NCBI GenBank assembly: GCA_016720115.1
Contig: JADJXT010000002.1
Coordinates: forward strand, 682,001-746,000
Direction of reading: 5' to 3'
Length of the DNA stretch: 64,000 nucleotides
DNA from: Sphingomonadales bacterium
GTDB taxonomy: Bacteria > Pseudomonadota > Alphaproteobacteria > Sphingomonadales > Sphingomonadaceae
Part shown: in pieces, positions 33,780 through 42,922 of the stretch
How positions within the stretch are numbered: position 1 is the stretch's first letter
How the letters are laid out: every line of letters starts with the position of its first letter
Notes under the pieces: generated by a model
Told to the model about the DNA's origin: nothing
Seen by the model: only the letters and a program-made list of their open reading frames with translations
Database searches by the model: none
Translations under genes and position numbers: made by a program

Positions 33780-34847
33780 TCAGGCTGCGCGCATATCCCG
33801 CATGCGGGCCGCGAGCGACTGGTTTTCCTTTTCCATCCAATCGATCAGCATGGCAAGCACCCTGCGCATGGTTACATCCTGTGTCGCCATGCGTGCTTCG
33901 AGCTGGTCGATACGCGATGCCAATGCCTGATAGCGCGCACTGTCGACGGCCACAGCCTGCGCTTTTGCGGCAACAGGGGCAGACGCCGCTTTTGCGATAG
34001 GGGCCTGCGAAGCCAGGGTCGCATCATATTCAAACGGCTTGCCCGTCATGTCGGCGATCACCGCGACGACCAGCGCGCCATCAATGGTATCGGTCTGTTC
34101 GACCGCGCCCATCAGCAGGCAGCGGTTCATCACCGCGTTCAACTTTCGCGGCACGCCGCCGGTTTCATTGTACAGCGCATCATAGGCATCGGCAGTCAGT
34201 TGCGGGCGGCCATTCCATCCCGCGCGCGCAAGCCGGTGTTCGATATAAGGTTGCACCTCGTCCGCATCCATCGCCTCCAGATGATGCGTCGCAATCACGC
34301 GCTGGCGCAACTGCTCCAGTTCGGGGGCGGTTTGCAGCAAATTGCGGAACTCCGGCTGGCCGAGCAGGAATATCTGCAACAGCGCGGTCGAACCCAATTG
34401 GAAATTTGAAAGCATGCGCAATTCTTCAAGCGCATCGACCGTCAGATTCTGCGCCTCGTCCACCACCAGCAGGCAGCGACGCCCGGCGCGTGCCTCGGCA
34501 TGGAGGAAATTTTCGATCGCCTTGAGTGCGGCGGCCTTGTCGAGCCCGCGCGTATCGATGCCGAAACTTTCGGCGGTCATCTGCACCAGATCGACCGCGT
34601 CGAGCTGGCTGGTGACGATCGTCGCGGCGGTCAGGCGCGCCTTGTCGATGGTCTGCATCAAATGGCTGACCAAAGTCGATTTGCCCGAACCCACTTCACC
34701 GGTGATGACGATGAAGCCTTCGCCCTGCGCCAGACCATAGCCCAAATAGGACAGCGCCTTGCGGTGCGTTCCGCTTTCAAAATAATAATGCGGATCGGGC
34801 GTCAGTTGGAAAGGACGTCCTGACAGGCCGTAATAGTGATCGTACAT
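33780..34847 (-). CDS. XrtA-associated ATPase (ExeA/GspA-like)
   Basis: 355 residues from ATG 34847 (MYDHYYGLSGRPFQLTPDP), the usual start of the TIGR03015-type ATPase. Seen: Walker A GEVGSGKST, Walker B CLLVVDEAQNL, sensor segment QIFLLGQPEFRNLLQ, and the arginine-rich ETGGVPRKLNAVMNRCL. The last 80 residues form an Ala-rich linker and a coiled coil (QALASRIDQLEARMATQ). Related ExeA proteins bind peptidoglycan to assemble secretion pores; here a role in building the polysaccharide export path is inferred. It lies 26 bp after the outer-membrane gene. Confidence 0.93.
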   Translation of the reverse strand: MYDHYYGLSGRPFQLTPDPHYYFESGTHRKALSYLGYGLAQGEGFIVITGEVGSGKSTLVSHLMQTIDKARLTAATIVTSQLDAVDLVQMTAESFGIDTRGLDKAAALKAIENFLHAEARAGRRCLLVVDEAQNLTVDALEELRMLSNFQLGSTALLQIFLLGQPEFRNLLQTAPELEQLRQRVIATHHLEAMDADEVQPYIEHRLARAGWNGRPQLTADAYDALYNETGGVPRKLNAVMNRCLLMGAVEQTDTIDGALVVAVIADMTGKPFEYDATLASQAPIAKAASAPVAAKAQAVAVDSARYQALASRIDQLEARMATQDVTMRRVLAMLIDWMEKENQSLAARMRDMRAA

Positions 34848-34873
34848 GGTCTTATCTTCCCTGTCAGTTGGCC

Positions 34874-36565
34874 TTAAAAGCTGTAGCGCAGCCCGAGCAG
34901 CGCGGATGCGGTGACATCGCCATCGGCATCCTCCGGCTTCACGCTGTCAATACCGACGGCGGCCCCAGCCGAAAGCCCGCGCCACAACTGGCGATAATAG
35001 GCTGCATTTGCGCCGACGCTATAGATATCGGGGGCCAGTGCGAAACCCGGATCGACATAATTGCCGTAAACATTCGTCTCAAACCGCGAACGGCGATCAA
35101 GATCGCGGCCCAGATAACCGGCAACATAATAGTTTTCATCGATGATGCCTGCCATTTCGGGCAGCGCGCCAATCGCCGATGTCAGATATTTGTTGCGATT
35201 ATAGCCCATGGCAAGGCCGGTATCCCAACCCGCACTATTGGTAACGACCGAGGCCTGCACGCCGCGCGAGCGAAATGCGACGGGACGCAGCGAGTTGAGC
35301 GAATTGTTGAAGCAGGTCGTGCCACCCGTGCCGAAGGTGCAGCTGCCCAGATCGCCGGACAGCGGGTTGCGGATCGTCGTGAACTGCGTCGGCAATGTCG
35401 CCAGCGTCCGGTTGAGCGAACCGCCAAAGCCCGAAATCGTGTCATAAACCGACACATTCACCGCCATGCGGTCGGTCGGCGCATAGTTGAAGCTGCCATA
35501 ATAGGTATCGCTGCCATAGCGATGGCCGTAGCGCGCCTCCAGCGAGGTGCGGCGGCTGGGGCGCCACAACACGCCTGCATCCCAAATGAGGCCGTCGCTT
35601 TCATAGGCGGTCAGGCGCGGCGATGCCGGATCGGTGACATAACGTCCGCCGGGCGTGACAATCGGGGCGCCAAGGCCGTCGCGCAATACATCGCGCTCAC
35701 TGATGCGGACATCTTCATAGCCGATGCCGCCGACAACCGCGAGCGTCGGACTGACCGGAACGGTGATGTCGACGCGCGCATATTTATCGTCGATGCGCTG
35801 ATCGAGCTGGCTGGCATCCTCGCGGTTCCAGCCCGCCCCCACGGCCCAGCCAAAGGGCAGCTTGCCCGGCTGCATCCCCACCGAAGCGGCAGCCGCGTGG
35901 CTGACGCTGTCGTCGAACGTCGGCACGGCGCGTTGCCCGGCAGGAAGCGGGCCGACATCGCCGGTTTCAACCTTGGTATAGCCTGCGCGATAGGCAGCGT
36001 TGACCGAAAGGTCACCGACCTGCGCGGCAAAGCTGGGCCCGGTATAAACCGAATAGACCTGGCTGACATTGTCTTCGCGGCCAAGGAAGCTGCCAGTGGT
36101 CGCTGCGCGATTGTCGATTGTCGCACGGCTGGCATAGGCGCCTGCCTCGATCGACAGATTGCGCGTCACCCGGGCGGAACCGCGGGCCAGACCGCTGACA
36201 ATATCCTGATCGCGCACATCGCTGTCATAACCGATCAGGCGTTCGTAACGCACATTCACCTGCGTCTCTGCATTGCGTTCGGCAACCGACATGTCGACGC
36301 CAACCGCAATGGTCGAATAGGTCAGCACATCGCCGCCATCATCCAGATCGGCGAGCAGCACCTGCTGCGCCTCGATATAGGGGCGGATTTCCGCGCGGCG
36401 CGAACTGCCCTTCTTGGCCTTGGCCGGGGCCTCGGCGGCGGGTGCGCCATCGTCCATATCCGACCAGTCGGTGTCCAGAAGCTGCGCATGCGCCACCGAC
36501 GGCAGCGCGACCAGCGCGGCAGAAGCCAGAAGGAGTTTAATTCCGGGGAGAGTCTGGCTGGGCAT
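34874..36565 (-). CDS. XrtA/PEP-CTERM-associated outer membrane beta-barrel protein
   Basis: 563 residues from ATG 36565 (MPSQTLPGIKLLLASAALVAL); GGAG lies six bases before, inside the end of the kinase gene. Signal peptide with cleavage after SVAHA. The rest is a run of alternating strands with many Tyr/Arg pairs (LEARYGHRYGSDTYYGSFNY, GVLWRPSRRTS) and ends in LLGLRYSF, a barrel C-terminus. It matches TIGR03016-type proteins of exosortase clusters. It may be the outer-membrane exit or a surface part of the export system. One disulfide pair (CTFGTGGTTC) is visible. Starts 1 bp before the kinase stop codon ends. Confidence 0.88.
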   Translation of the reverse strand: MPSQTLPGIKLLLASAALVALPSVAHAQLLDTDWSDMDDGAPAAEAPAKAKKGSSRRAEIRPYIEAQQVLLADLDDGGDVLTYSTIAVGVDMSVAERNAETQVNVRYERLIGYDSDVRDQDIVSGLARGSARVTRNLSIEAGAYASRATIDNRAATTGSFLGREDNVSQVYSVYTGPSFAAQVGDLSVNAAYRAGYTKVETGDVGPLPAGQRAVPTFDDSVSHAAAASVGMQPGKLPFGWAVGAGWNREDASQLDQRIDDKYARVDITVPVSPTLAVVGGIGYEDVRISERDVLRDGLGAPIVTPGGRYVTDPASPRLTAYESDGLIWDAGVLWRPSRRTSLEARYGHRYGSDTYYGSFNYAPTDRMAVNVSVYDTISGFGGSLNRTLATLPTQFTTIRNPLSGDLGSCTFGTGGTTCFNNSLNSLRPVAFRSRGVQASVVTNSAGWDTGLAMGYNRNKYLTSAIGALPEMAGIIDENYYVAGYLGRDLDRRSRFETNVYGNYVDPGFALAPDIYSVGANAAYYRQLWRGLSAGAAVGIDSVKPEDADGDVTASALLGLRYSF

Positions 36566-36566
36566 G

Positions 36567-37556
36567 TTACGCTCCATATCCATAATAATTGCCGAACTTG
36601 CGTCCGGTGGGGGAGAATTTTGCGCGGTTGAGCAGCAACTGGATATTCTCGCAGCCGCTGAGCAGCGAAAGGGCGTCACGCAGGGCGCTGTCGGTCGTCA
36701 CATCGGCATGGACGACCATCACTGCCTGCCCGACATGCAGCGCCAGCACCGATGCAGGCGACGCAGCCAAAGCGGGCGGCGAATCGAAAATGATGATCCG
36801 GGCCGGATCGTGGCGGGTCAGCTGATCGAGCACCGCTGCGGTGCGCGCGGCGGCCAGATATTCGGTATCCTGATTGGTCTGCGCACCTGCAGGCAGCACC
36901 GACAGCCCCGCGACATCGGTTTCGATGACGAGGTCTTCAACATCGATCGACGGATCGGCGAGTGCATCCATCAAGCCGCGACCGCCCTCGATACCCAGCC
37001 GTGCGAGCACGCTGGGCTTGGCGAAATCGGCATCGACGAGGAGGACGCGATTGTCCTTTTCCGTCGCCATCGACAGCGCAAGGTTCACCGCACAGAAAGT
37101 TTTGCCCTCATTGGGGTTGGCCGAGCAGATCAGGATCCGCTCGCCATGTTCGATGGCATCGAAGCCCTTGCCGCCGCGCGCAGCGAGCAGAAGCTGCCGC
37201 TTTACGATGCGAAACTCTTCGGACAGCCCGGTAACCGGACCTTCGGGATCGATATAGTTGGCGGCACGCAAAGCATCGCGATCGATATGCGCGCGCGGCT
37301 TGGCTTGTGCCGGGGTGGGGCGCACGACCGGTTGCGGCGGGACTGGCGCTACTGCGGGGGCTGCGACCGGAGCGACGGGGGCCTTTGCGGCCTCAGGTTC
37401 GGCAACGGACGGTGAGGCGGGCTGCGCCACCGGGGTAGCCTCTTGCGCCGGGCCACGCAGGGCGGCGCCGAAATCATAAAGTTCATTGGCGCGTTCGAGC
37501 AGCGACGCGGGCGGCTTGATCGGGGTGTGCTTGTTCATTTTCTCAGGCCTCTTCAT
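36567..37556 (-). CDS. XrtA-associated tyrosine-protein kinase (CpsD/CapB type)
   Basis: 329 residues from ATG 37556, which overlaps the stop of the chain-length gene; ATG 37538 (MNKHTP) is an alternative start. A Pro/Ala-rich linker (residues 40-85) leads to the BY-kinase: GLSEEFRIVKRQLL, Walker A ICSANPNEGKTFCAVNLAL (altered P-loop NPNEGKT), Walker A' VLLVDADFAKPS, and Walker B RIIIFDSPPAL. The C-terminus GNYYGYGA is a short Tyr cluster that could be autophosphorylated. Controls polymer length together with the Wzz-like protein encoded just before it. Confidence 0.92.
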   Translation of the reverse strand: MKRPEKMNKHTPIKPPASLLERANELYDFGAALRGPAQEATPVAQPASPSVAEPEAAKAPVAPVAAPAVAPVPPQPVVRPTPAQAKPRAHIDRDALRAANYIDPEGPVTGLSEEFRIVKRQLLLAARGGKGFDAIEHGERILICSANPNEGKTFCAVNLALSMATEKDNRVLLVDADFAKPSVLARLGIEGGRGLMDALADPSIDVEDLVIETDVAGLSVLPAGAQTNQDTEYLAAARTAAVLDQLTRHDPARIIIFDSPPALAASPASVLALHVGQAVMVVHADVTTDSALRDALSLLSGCENIQLLLNRAKFSPTGRKFGNYYGYGA

Positions 37557-39049
37557 GCCGCCATGCCGCGCTGGATGAATTCAAACACCAGCAGCAGGGC
37601 AAAAACACCGACCAGCCCGCTGGCCCCGCCGACAAACATCTTCATCTTGCGCTTGCGCTCTTCACGTTGCGCGCCGGTGAGCATTTGCGAGATCGCGCCG
37701 ATCACCGGCAGGCCGCTCGCCTTTTCCAGCTTGGCGGCGGTCGGGAAGCTGGTTTGCAGATGCCCGAGCGCAAAGGCGGTGCCCGCCCCGGCCCCGAGCC
37801 CTGCGAACAGCACCAGCGCCAGCAAGAGCGGCCGGTTGGGCTTCGACGGCGCAGAGGGCACACCGGGTTTGTCGACGACCTGGAACTGCACCGTGCCGGT
37901 TTCGGTTTCAACCTGCCCGCGCAGCCGGATGGCTTCACGGTCGGCAAGCAGTTTATCATATTGCGTCTTCAAGACCTGATAATCCTGGCTGATGCGCGAA
38001 TATTCGGCGGCCAGCCCCGGCTGCGAAATCTGCTTTGCGGTATAATCGCTGATCTCCGCCTGCAGCGCTGTCTTGCGCGCCGACAGCGCCGTTACCGAAG
38101 CCTGCCGTTCGGCGAGCATCGACTGCAGCGAAGCATAAGCCGGATTGGGCATGCCGCCCCCGCCAGCCGCTGCACCCCCGCCTTGCGCGCGCAGGATGGA
38201 AATCTGGTTGCGGATCGCAATCACGTCGGGATGGTCGTCGGTGTAACCGCGCGCTTTCATCGAGGCGAGGTCGTTTTGCGCCGAAGCCAGCGGGCTGCCG
38301 CCACCGCCAACACCAGCGAGCGAGCGGGGCGTTCCGGCCAACTGGCTGCCGAGCGCTGCAACTGCACTGCGCGCCTGGATAAGTTGCGTGTCGATCTGCG
38401 ACATTTCGGCGCGCGCAGCTTCCATGCGGGTCAATGCCGAACCGGTACCCGGGAGCATGCCCAGATTTTGCGTTTCAAAGGCAACGCGCTTGGCCTCTGC
38501 GTCCTGCAATTCCTTCTGCCGCGCTTCAAGCTGGGCATCGAGGAATTTCAGCGTCTTCGAGGTTTCGGCGCGGTCGCCCGAGATATTTTCCTCTTCGGCA
38601 ATATCGATCAGCTTTTGCACCACATCGCGCGCGATCCGCGGCGAATTGTGCATCGCGGTGATCGTGAACACGCTTTCATTGGTCGGGTCGGCCTTCACCG
38701 CGATATTCGGGCGCAGCGCGGAAATGGCGCTCGCCAGCTCGGCCTCCGACACCACTGTGCGGCCAATATCCGTCCCCTTGACGACGCGCTCCAGATTGAC
38801 GGAGGAACCCAGCGACTGCTGCAACTGTTCGACAGCCTTGCGGCGTTCGCCTGCGGTGATGCCGACTTTTTCAGAAAGTACTGTCTGCGGGCGAACCATG
38901 ATCCGCGCGCTCGATTCATAGCTGGCGGGGATCAGCGAAACGACCAGCCAGCCCAGCAGGCACACGCCCCAGGCAATGGCAAGCGCCAGCCAGCGGCGGT
39001 TCCACACGCTGTGGACGGCAATGCGCAGTTCGTCATACAATCCGTTCAT
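37553..39049 (-). CDS. XrtA-associated polysaccharide chain-length determinant (Wzz-like)
   Basis: 498 residues from ATG 39049. Seen: N-terminal Wzz domain with one membrane helix (about residues 20-43), a long periplasmic coiled region (SKTLKFLDAQLEARQKEL, RQASVTALSARKTALQAE), the Pro-rich VDKPGVPSAPSKPNRPLLL before the second membrane helix, and a third helix near the C-terminus (FALLLVFEFIQRG). The Gly-rich spacer around residues 300-310 (GGGAAAGGGGMPN) is notable. It sits in the inner membrane, sets chain length and works with the kinase encoded next (4-bp overlap). Confidence 0.93.
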   Translation of the reverse strand: MNGLYDELRIAVHSVWNRRWLALAIAWGVCLLGWLVVSLIPASYESSARIMVRPQTVLSEKVGITAGERRKAVEQLQQSLGSSVNLERVVKGTDIGRTVVSEAELASAISALRPNIAVKADPTNESVFTITAMHNSPRIARDVVQKLIDIAEEENISGDRAETSKTLKFLDAQLEARQKELQDAEAKRVAFETQNLGMLPGTGSALTRMEAARAEMSQIDTQLIQARSAVAALGSQLAGTPRSLAGVGGGGSPLASAQNDLASMKARGYTDDHPDVIAIRNQISILRAQGGGAAAGGGGMPNPAYASLQSMLAERQASVTALSARKTALQAEISDYTAKQISQPGLAAEYSRISQDYQVLKTQYDKLLADREAIRLRGQVETETGTVQFQVVDKPGVPSAPSKPNRPLLLALVLFAGLGAGAGTAFALGHLQTSFPTAAKLEKASGLPVIGAISQMLTGAQREERKRKMKMFVGGASGLVGVFALLLVFEFIQRGMAA

Positions 39050-39068
39050 ATCGCTGTGCCGCTACCTT

Positions 39069-39710
39069 TTAGAACATGCTTTCGGGGATGATGATGACGT
39101 CGCCCGGCTGCAGCAGGACGTTGGCCTTGCTGTCGCCGCGCTTGATGAGGTCGCCGATGCGCAGCGCATATTCCTGGCTCTTGCCGGTGGCCTTGTTGAA
39201 GCGCACGAGACGCGCCTTGTTGCCCGCTGCATATTCGGAAAGGCCGCCGACCGCGATCATCGCGTCGAGCAGCGTCATGTCGGCGCGGAAGGGGATCGAG
39301 GCAGGCTTTTCGGTCGCGCCGACAATCCGCACCTGCTGATTATTGGTTGCGGCAAATTCGTTGACGATCACCGAAACGATCGGGTCGTTGATATATTGCG
39401 ACAATTGCAGCTTGATATCCTGCTGCAGCATCGTCGCAGTCTTGCCCGCGGCGGGCATGTCGGTGATCAGCGGAGTGGTGATGCGGCCATCGGGGCGCAC
39501 CTGCACCTTGGCGCCAAGTTCCGGATTGCGCCAGACGAAGATGGTAATCTGGTCGAGCGGCCCGATGAGATACTCCTCGCTCGCCTGCTGCTGCGCGGGA
39601 ATCGCCGGGGCGGGGGGTAGATTCGATCCGCTCGTGGTCGAACAGCCAGTGATTGCCATGCTGCTCGCGCTCACCGCAAGCAAAGCCTTGAACTTCAATG
39701 ACTTGTTCAT
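39069..39710 (-). CDS. XrtA-associated polysaccharide export lipoprotein (Wza-like)
   Basis: 213 residues from ATG 39710. Lipoprotein signal with lipobox AITGC (Cys23). Poly_export domain: EEYLIGPLDQITIFVWRNPE, VRPDGRITTPLITDM, INDPIVSVIVNEFAA, then the SLBB-type repeat VRIVGATEKPASIPFRADM and the end VLLQPGDVIIIPESMF. Shorter than enterobacterial Wza, as usual for exosortase clusters (TIGR03027 type). It forms the periplasmic/outer-membrane channel for the polymer. First gene of the leftward ten-gene cluster, so the promoter should lie in 39711-39916, where I see no clear consensus. Confidence 0.93.
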   Translation of the reverse strand: MNKSLKFKALLAVSASSMAITGCSTTSGSNLPPAPAIPAQQQASEEYLIGPLDQITIFVWRNPELGAKVQVRPDGRITTPLITDMPAAGKTATMLQQDIKLQLSQYINDPIVSVIVNEFAATNNQQVRIVGATEKPASIPFRADMTLLDAMIAVGGLSEYAAGNKARLVRFNKATGKSQEYALRIGDLIKRGDSKANVLLQPGDVIIIPESMF

Positions 39711-39916
39711 TCACATATCCTTCCAGCCCGCGCGAAAACCAGAGATTCCAGCGGGAATACAAAGCTGCATTACGCACAGCATCGCATTTCCTATGGCGGA
39801 AAAGGGTGAACAGACCGTTAGTCTTAAAGCCTCAGGGATGTAAAAACCCTGCAATCCCGCCAAAAGGCGCGAATCCGCGCTATAGCGGAAGTCATAGCAT
39901 CGGGATTTGGGCTGTG

Positions 39917-40693
39917 TCAGCCGTCATAGGGTGGAGCGTTTCCTGCCAGCACCGTCTTTGCCGCTACAGTCAACCAGTCCATCGCGGCGGCCCATGGACG
40001 GTGCCCATGACTGATCCGGGCGACCCCGAGTTCAGCCAGTTCGTCCCGGCTGGAAAAGCCCCCTGCGGAGACCGGGGTCCAGATGATGTTGACCGGCAAT
40101 GGAGAGCCTTCGCAAATTGCCGCGATGCAGCGGCGGTTGGTGGTGAAGGGCACGAACAATCCGCTCGCACCGGCATCGGCATAGGCACGCGCGCGTTCAA
40201 GCACCTGTTCGGTCAGCTCCGGCCCATGGCTGTCTGCCGCCTTGCCGCGAAAGACATCGCACCGTGCATTGACGAACAATCCGCTCGCCGCCGCAGCAGT
40301 AATCCGGCGTGCCTGCTCGGCAACCGGCGTAAGTTCGTCCTTTCCAGGCATGCGATCTTCCAGATTGATACCCGCCGCGCCTGCCGCATGCGCAGCCGCC
40401 ACCGAGCGCCCGACCTCTTCCGCCGCCGCACCATAGCCCGATTCCATATCGAGCGTGACGGGCAGTTCGGTAACGCGGATAATGCGTTCGAGGTTGGTCA
40501 GGGCGAGATCGAGGGTGAACGCCTCTCCATCCTTGTATCCTTGCGCTTCGGCGACGCCATAGCTGCCGGTGGCGATTGCTTTCGCACCAGCTTCAGCCAC
40601 TGCTCTAGCACTGCCTGCATCCCAGATATTGAAGAGGACGAGCGGATAGCCCGGAATGTGGTAACGGGTGAATTGCTCGATCTTGCTGTTCAT
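39917..40693 (-). CDS. isocitrate lyase/phosphoenolpyruvate mutase family protein
   Basis: 258 residues from ATG 40693, overlapping the ada stop (ATGA). TIM-barrel of the ICL/PEPM superfamily: LVLFNIWDAGSARAVAEAGA, ATGSYGVAEAQGY, LPVTLDMESGYG (metal-binding Asp/Glu), GINLEDRMPG and FVNARCDVF. The KKCGH lyase loop is replaced by LFVNARCDV, so the reaction is C-C or P-C bond chemistry on an oxaloacetate-like acid that cannot be named. Many alphaproteobacteria place this gene after ada; a link with alkylation repair is not known. Confidence 0.9.
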   Translation of the reverse strand: MNSKIEQFTRYHIPGYPLVLFNIWDAGSARAVAEAGAKAIATGSYGVAEAQGYKDGEAFTLDLALTNLERIIRVTELPVTLDMESGYGAAAEEVGRSVAAAHAAGAAGINLEDRMPGKDELTPVAEQARRITAAAASGLFVNARCDVFRGKAADSHGPELTEQVLERARAYADAGASGLFVPFTTNRRCIAAICEGSPLPVNIIWTPVSAGGFSSRDELAELGVARISHGHRPWAAAMDWLTVAAKTVLAGNAPPYDG

Positions 40694-41751
40694 GTCGCTT
40701 CCTTTTCTAACAACATCCGTTTGCGGTCGAGGCCATAGGCATAGCCACCAAGGCTGCCATCGGAACGCACGACCCGGTGGCACGGGATGAGCACGGCGAC
40801 ATTGTTGGCACCGTTGGCCGAGCCCGCCGCGCGCACTGCCTTGGGTTTGCCGACCGCCGCTGCAATGTCGGCATAGCTGCGCGTTTCGCCGATGGGGATG
40901 CGGCGCAGCTCCTGCCACACCGCCTCCTGAAACGCGGTGCCCGCAACATCAAGCGGCAAGTCGGGCATGCGCGACGGGTTTTCGACTGCCTGCACCGCAC
41001 CCGCGATCAGCGCCTCGGTCGTGGCATCGGCGGGCAGGATCTGCGCTTTCGGAAAGCGGTCCGCCAAGGCCTCTGCACCTTCGTCGAAGGAAAGGCGGCA
41101 AATGCCCTTTTCGGTCGCAGCGACCAGCATCTGCCCCAGCGAAGTCGGCACCACAGCCCAGCGGATCACCGCCCCTGCCCCGCCATTTTTCCATGCACTT
41201 GGAGTCATCCCCAAATGTCCTTTTGTATTGGCGTAAAAGCGGCTCGGGCCTGAATAGCCCGCTTCGTATATGGCGTCCGTGACGCGTCCATTGCCGTCGA
41301 GTGCTGCGGCAGCACGCCGCGCCTGGACAGAGCGGCGATAGGCCGCCGGGGTCAAACCGGTATCGCGCTTGAACAGCCGATGGAAATGATGCGGCGCATA
41401 GCCCACGGCCGCCGCCAGCTCTTCCAGCGACAGTCCGTGCTCTGTCTCTTCAATCAATTTGAGCGCAGCCGCCACCGCCTCCCGATCACGTCCGACCTCA
41501 TCCGGCTTGCACCGCATGCAAGGCCGATAGCCAGCCGCCCGCGCCTCTGCCGGTTCCCAGAAAAATTCGACATTCTCGGGCAGCGGCCTGCGCGCAGGGC
41601 AGCTTGGCTTGCAGTAAATTCCGGTGGTCTTGACCGCACCGACAAATTGCCCGTCGAACGAACGGTCACGATTATCGAATGCGGCAAAAGCCCAGTTGCG
41701 GTCTACAGCCTTCGGAGCGTCTCTTGCTGCCATCGCTTCGTGATAGTTCAT
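40690..41751 (-). CDS. ada: Ada: methylphosphotriester/O6-methylguanine-DNA methyltransferase and regulator
   Basis: 353 residues from ATG 41751. N-terminal zinc domain with Cys47, Cys51, Cys78 and Cys81 (GIYCKPSCPARRP, YRPCMRCKPDE), where the first takes the methyl from phosphotriesters. AraC-type HTH (LSLEELAAAVGYAPHHFHRLF). C-terminal methyltransferase with the receiver Cys324 in VAVLIPCHRVVRSDGSLGGY. After self-methylation Ada activates repair genes. All three modules are intact. The downstream ICL/PEPM gene is coupled to it. Confidence 0.96.
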   Translation of the reverse strand: MNYHEAMAARDAPKAVDRNWAFAAFDNRDRSFDGQFVGAVKTTGIYCKPSCPARRPLPENVEFFWEPAEARAAGYRPCMRCKPDEVGRDREAVAAALKLIEETEHGLSLEELAAAVGYAPHHFHRLFKRDTGLTPAAYRRSVQARRAAAALDGNGRVTDAIYEAGYSGPSRFYANTKGHLGMTPSAWKNGGAGAVIRWAVVPTSLGQMLVAATEKGICRLSFDEGAEALADRFPKAQILPADATTEALIAGAVQAVENPSRMPDLPLDVAGTAFQEAVWQELRRIPIGETRSYADIAAAVGKPKAVRAAGSANGANNVAVLIPCHRVVRSDGSLGGYAYGLDRKRMLLEKEAT

Positions 41752-41963
41752 CTGCCATTCCTTTCAAGGTCGATGGCAGTCACATTAAGGAACGATTCGC
41801 AAAGCCGCGTCCCGAAACTTGCGGTCAAAACATTTCGGCAGACTTTACAAAGTTGACGAAGTCGAGGCCCCATCAGGGACACATGCTGTGGGTCGATCAG
41901 GATGTGAAGCCGCCAGTCATGGGGAATAACGACCGAACCAGCCTGCGCCGGAAAGCAGAGATT

Positions 41964-42287
41964 CTAAACCGGCCGATCCACCCAATCAAACGTCAACGGC
42001 GCTTCACAGAAAGCAAAGCGGTCCAGATGCCGCGCAAACACATCCTTTAGCCCCTCCAACTGCCCCTCGACCGACGCGTCGATCCGGCACTCCAATGTTT
42101 CGGCATGAGCCACCATCGTGACCAGACCGTCGCCCGGCCAGTCGGCCCCGCGCGCATTTTTGGGGAAGGTCACCGTTCCGCGCTCCGGCGTGAACTCGAC
42201 CGCCAGATTATGCGTCCAATGCTTGCACAATTGCTGGAGATATTTGCTGCCGTTCCTGGTCGGCACCTGCGCCACGCTACTGGCCAT
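41964..42287 (-). CDS. DUF2218 family protein
   Basis: 107 residues. ATG 42287 is preferred (AAAGG eight bases before) over GTG 42293, which overlaps the PadR stop. Pattern: TRNGSKYLQQLCKHWTHNLAV, VEFTPERGTVTFP, then an acidic part and HLDRFAFCEAPLTFDWV. Matches DUF2218, a small alpha/beta domain often next to siderophore-interacting or PadR genes. Function unknown; the conserved KYL...LCKHW-H face may bind a metal or small ligand. Co-transcribed with the PadR-type gene. Confidence 0.85.
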   Translation of the reverse strand: MASSVAQVPTRNGSKYLQQLCKHWTHNLAVEFTPERGTVTFPKNARGADWPGDGLVTMVAHAETLECRIDASVEGQLEGLKDVFARHLDRFAFCEAPLTFDWVDRPV

Positions 42288-42289
42288 AT

Positions 42290-42868
42290 TCACAGCCTTT
42301 CAATCTTCTGTGCGGCTTCGTCGATCAGCGCGGTGACCGCATGCAGCGTTTCAGCCGAGACATCGTCATGGCTTAGACGTATCTGCACGGACTCGCGCAA
42401 ATTGCCGAGCGCGCGGCGGACCTGCATACCGTCGGTGCGTTCGCTGCGTTCGTTCATTGCCGCGAGTTTGGCCATCGCAGCATCAACTGCCTCTGCCTGT
42501 TCGGCGAGATGTGCGGTACCGGCCCCGGTAATTTCGAACAGCTTGCGCGCGCCATCGGCAGGCGCTTCATCGATCAGGCCCATGTCCTGCAACAGCGTCA
42601 ACGTCGGGTAAACCACGCCGGGGCTAGGCGCATAGGCCCCGCCCGAAAGCGCCTCGATTTCACGGATCAGATCATAACCGTGACGTGGCTGATCCGACAC
42701 GAGCTTGAGCAGCACCAGCCGCAATTCGCCATTGTCGAACATCCGCCGACGCCTGCCCCGTCCGCCGCGCATCCCGCGACCGCCGTGACGATTGGCGGAA
42801 TGCGCCCACATTGCAAAATAGCCGCGCGGCCCGCAGCCATGTGATTTTCCGTAGTAAAACATATTCAT
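42290..42868 (-). CDS. PadR family transcriptional regulator
   Basis: 192 residues from ATG 42868 (MNMFYYGKSHGCGPRG); ATG 42862 has better ribosome-site spacing and is equally possible. A Gly/Arg-rich, His-containing head (residues 10-40) precedes the winged helix ELRLVLLKLVSDQPRHGYDL, GGAYAPSPGVVYPTLTLLQD and GARKLFEITGAGTAHL. The C-terminal dimer helices follow. With DUF2218 behind it, it resembles the pairs linked to iron or stress control in sphingomonads. Palindromic sequence at 42878-42909 lies just before the start. Confidence 0.9.
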   Translation of the reverse strand: MNMFYYGKSHGCGPRGYFAMWAHSANRHGGRGMRGGRGRRRRMFDNGELRLVLLKLVSDQPRHGYDLIREIEALSGGAYAPSPGVVYPTLTLLQDMGLIDEAPADGARKLFEITGAGTAHLAEQAEAVDAAMAKLAAMNERSERTDGMQVRRALGNLRESVQIRLSHDDVSAETLHAVTALIDEAAQKIERL

Positions 42869-42877
42869 TTCCTTCTT

Positions 42878-42909
42878 AGATGCATCGACGATATATCTTA
42901 AGTGCATCT
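42878..42909. promoter_or_regulatory. inverted repeat before the PadR gene, possible autoregulatory operator
   Basis: AGATGCA (42878-42884) and TGCATCT (42903-42909) flank 18 bases that contain GATATATC. The spacing of about 25 bp between arm centres would place both on one face of the DNA. A PadR dimer could bind here and cover its own -10 region. Confidence 0.45.
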
Positions 42910-42922
42910 TGTCAAGGATGTT

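Noticed and set aside
33018..34409. Long + strand frame opposite deacetylase and ATPase genes
   Set aside because: It spans two real genes and their gap; composition is that of an antisense shadow.
34868..36631. 587-codon + strand frame opposite the outer-membrane protein
   Set aside because: The other strand has signal peptide, barrel pattern and cluster context; this one has none.
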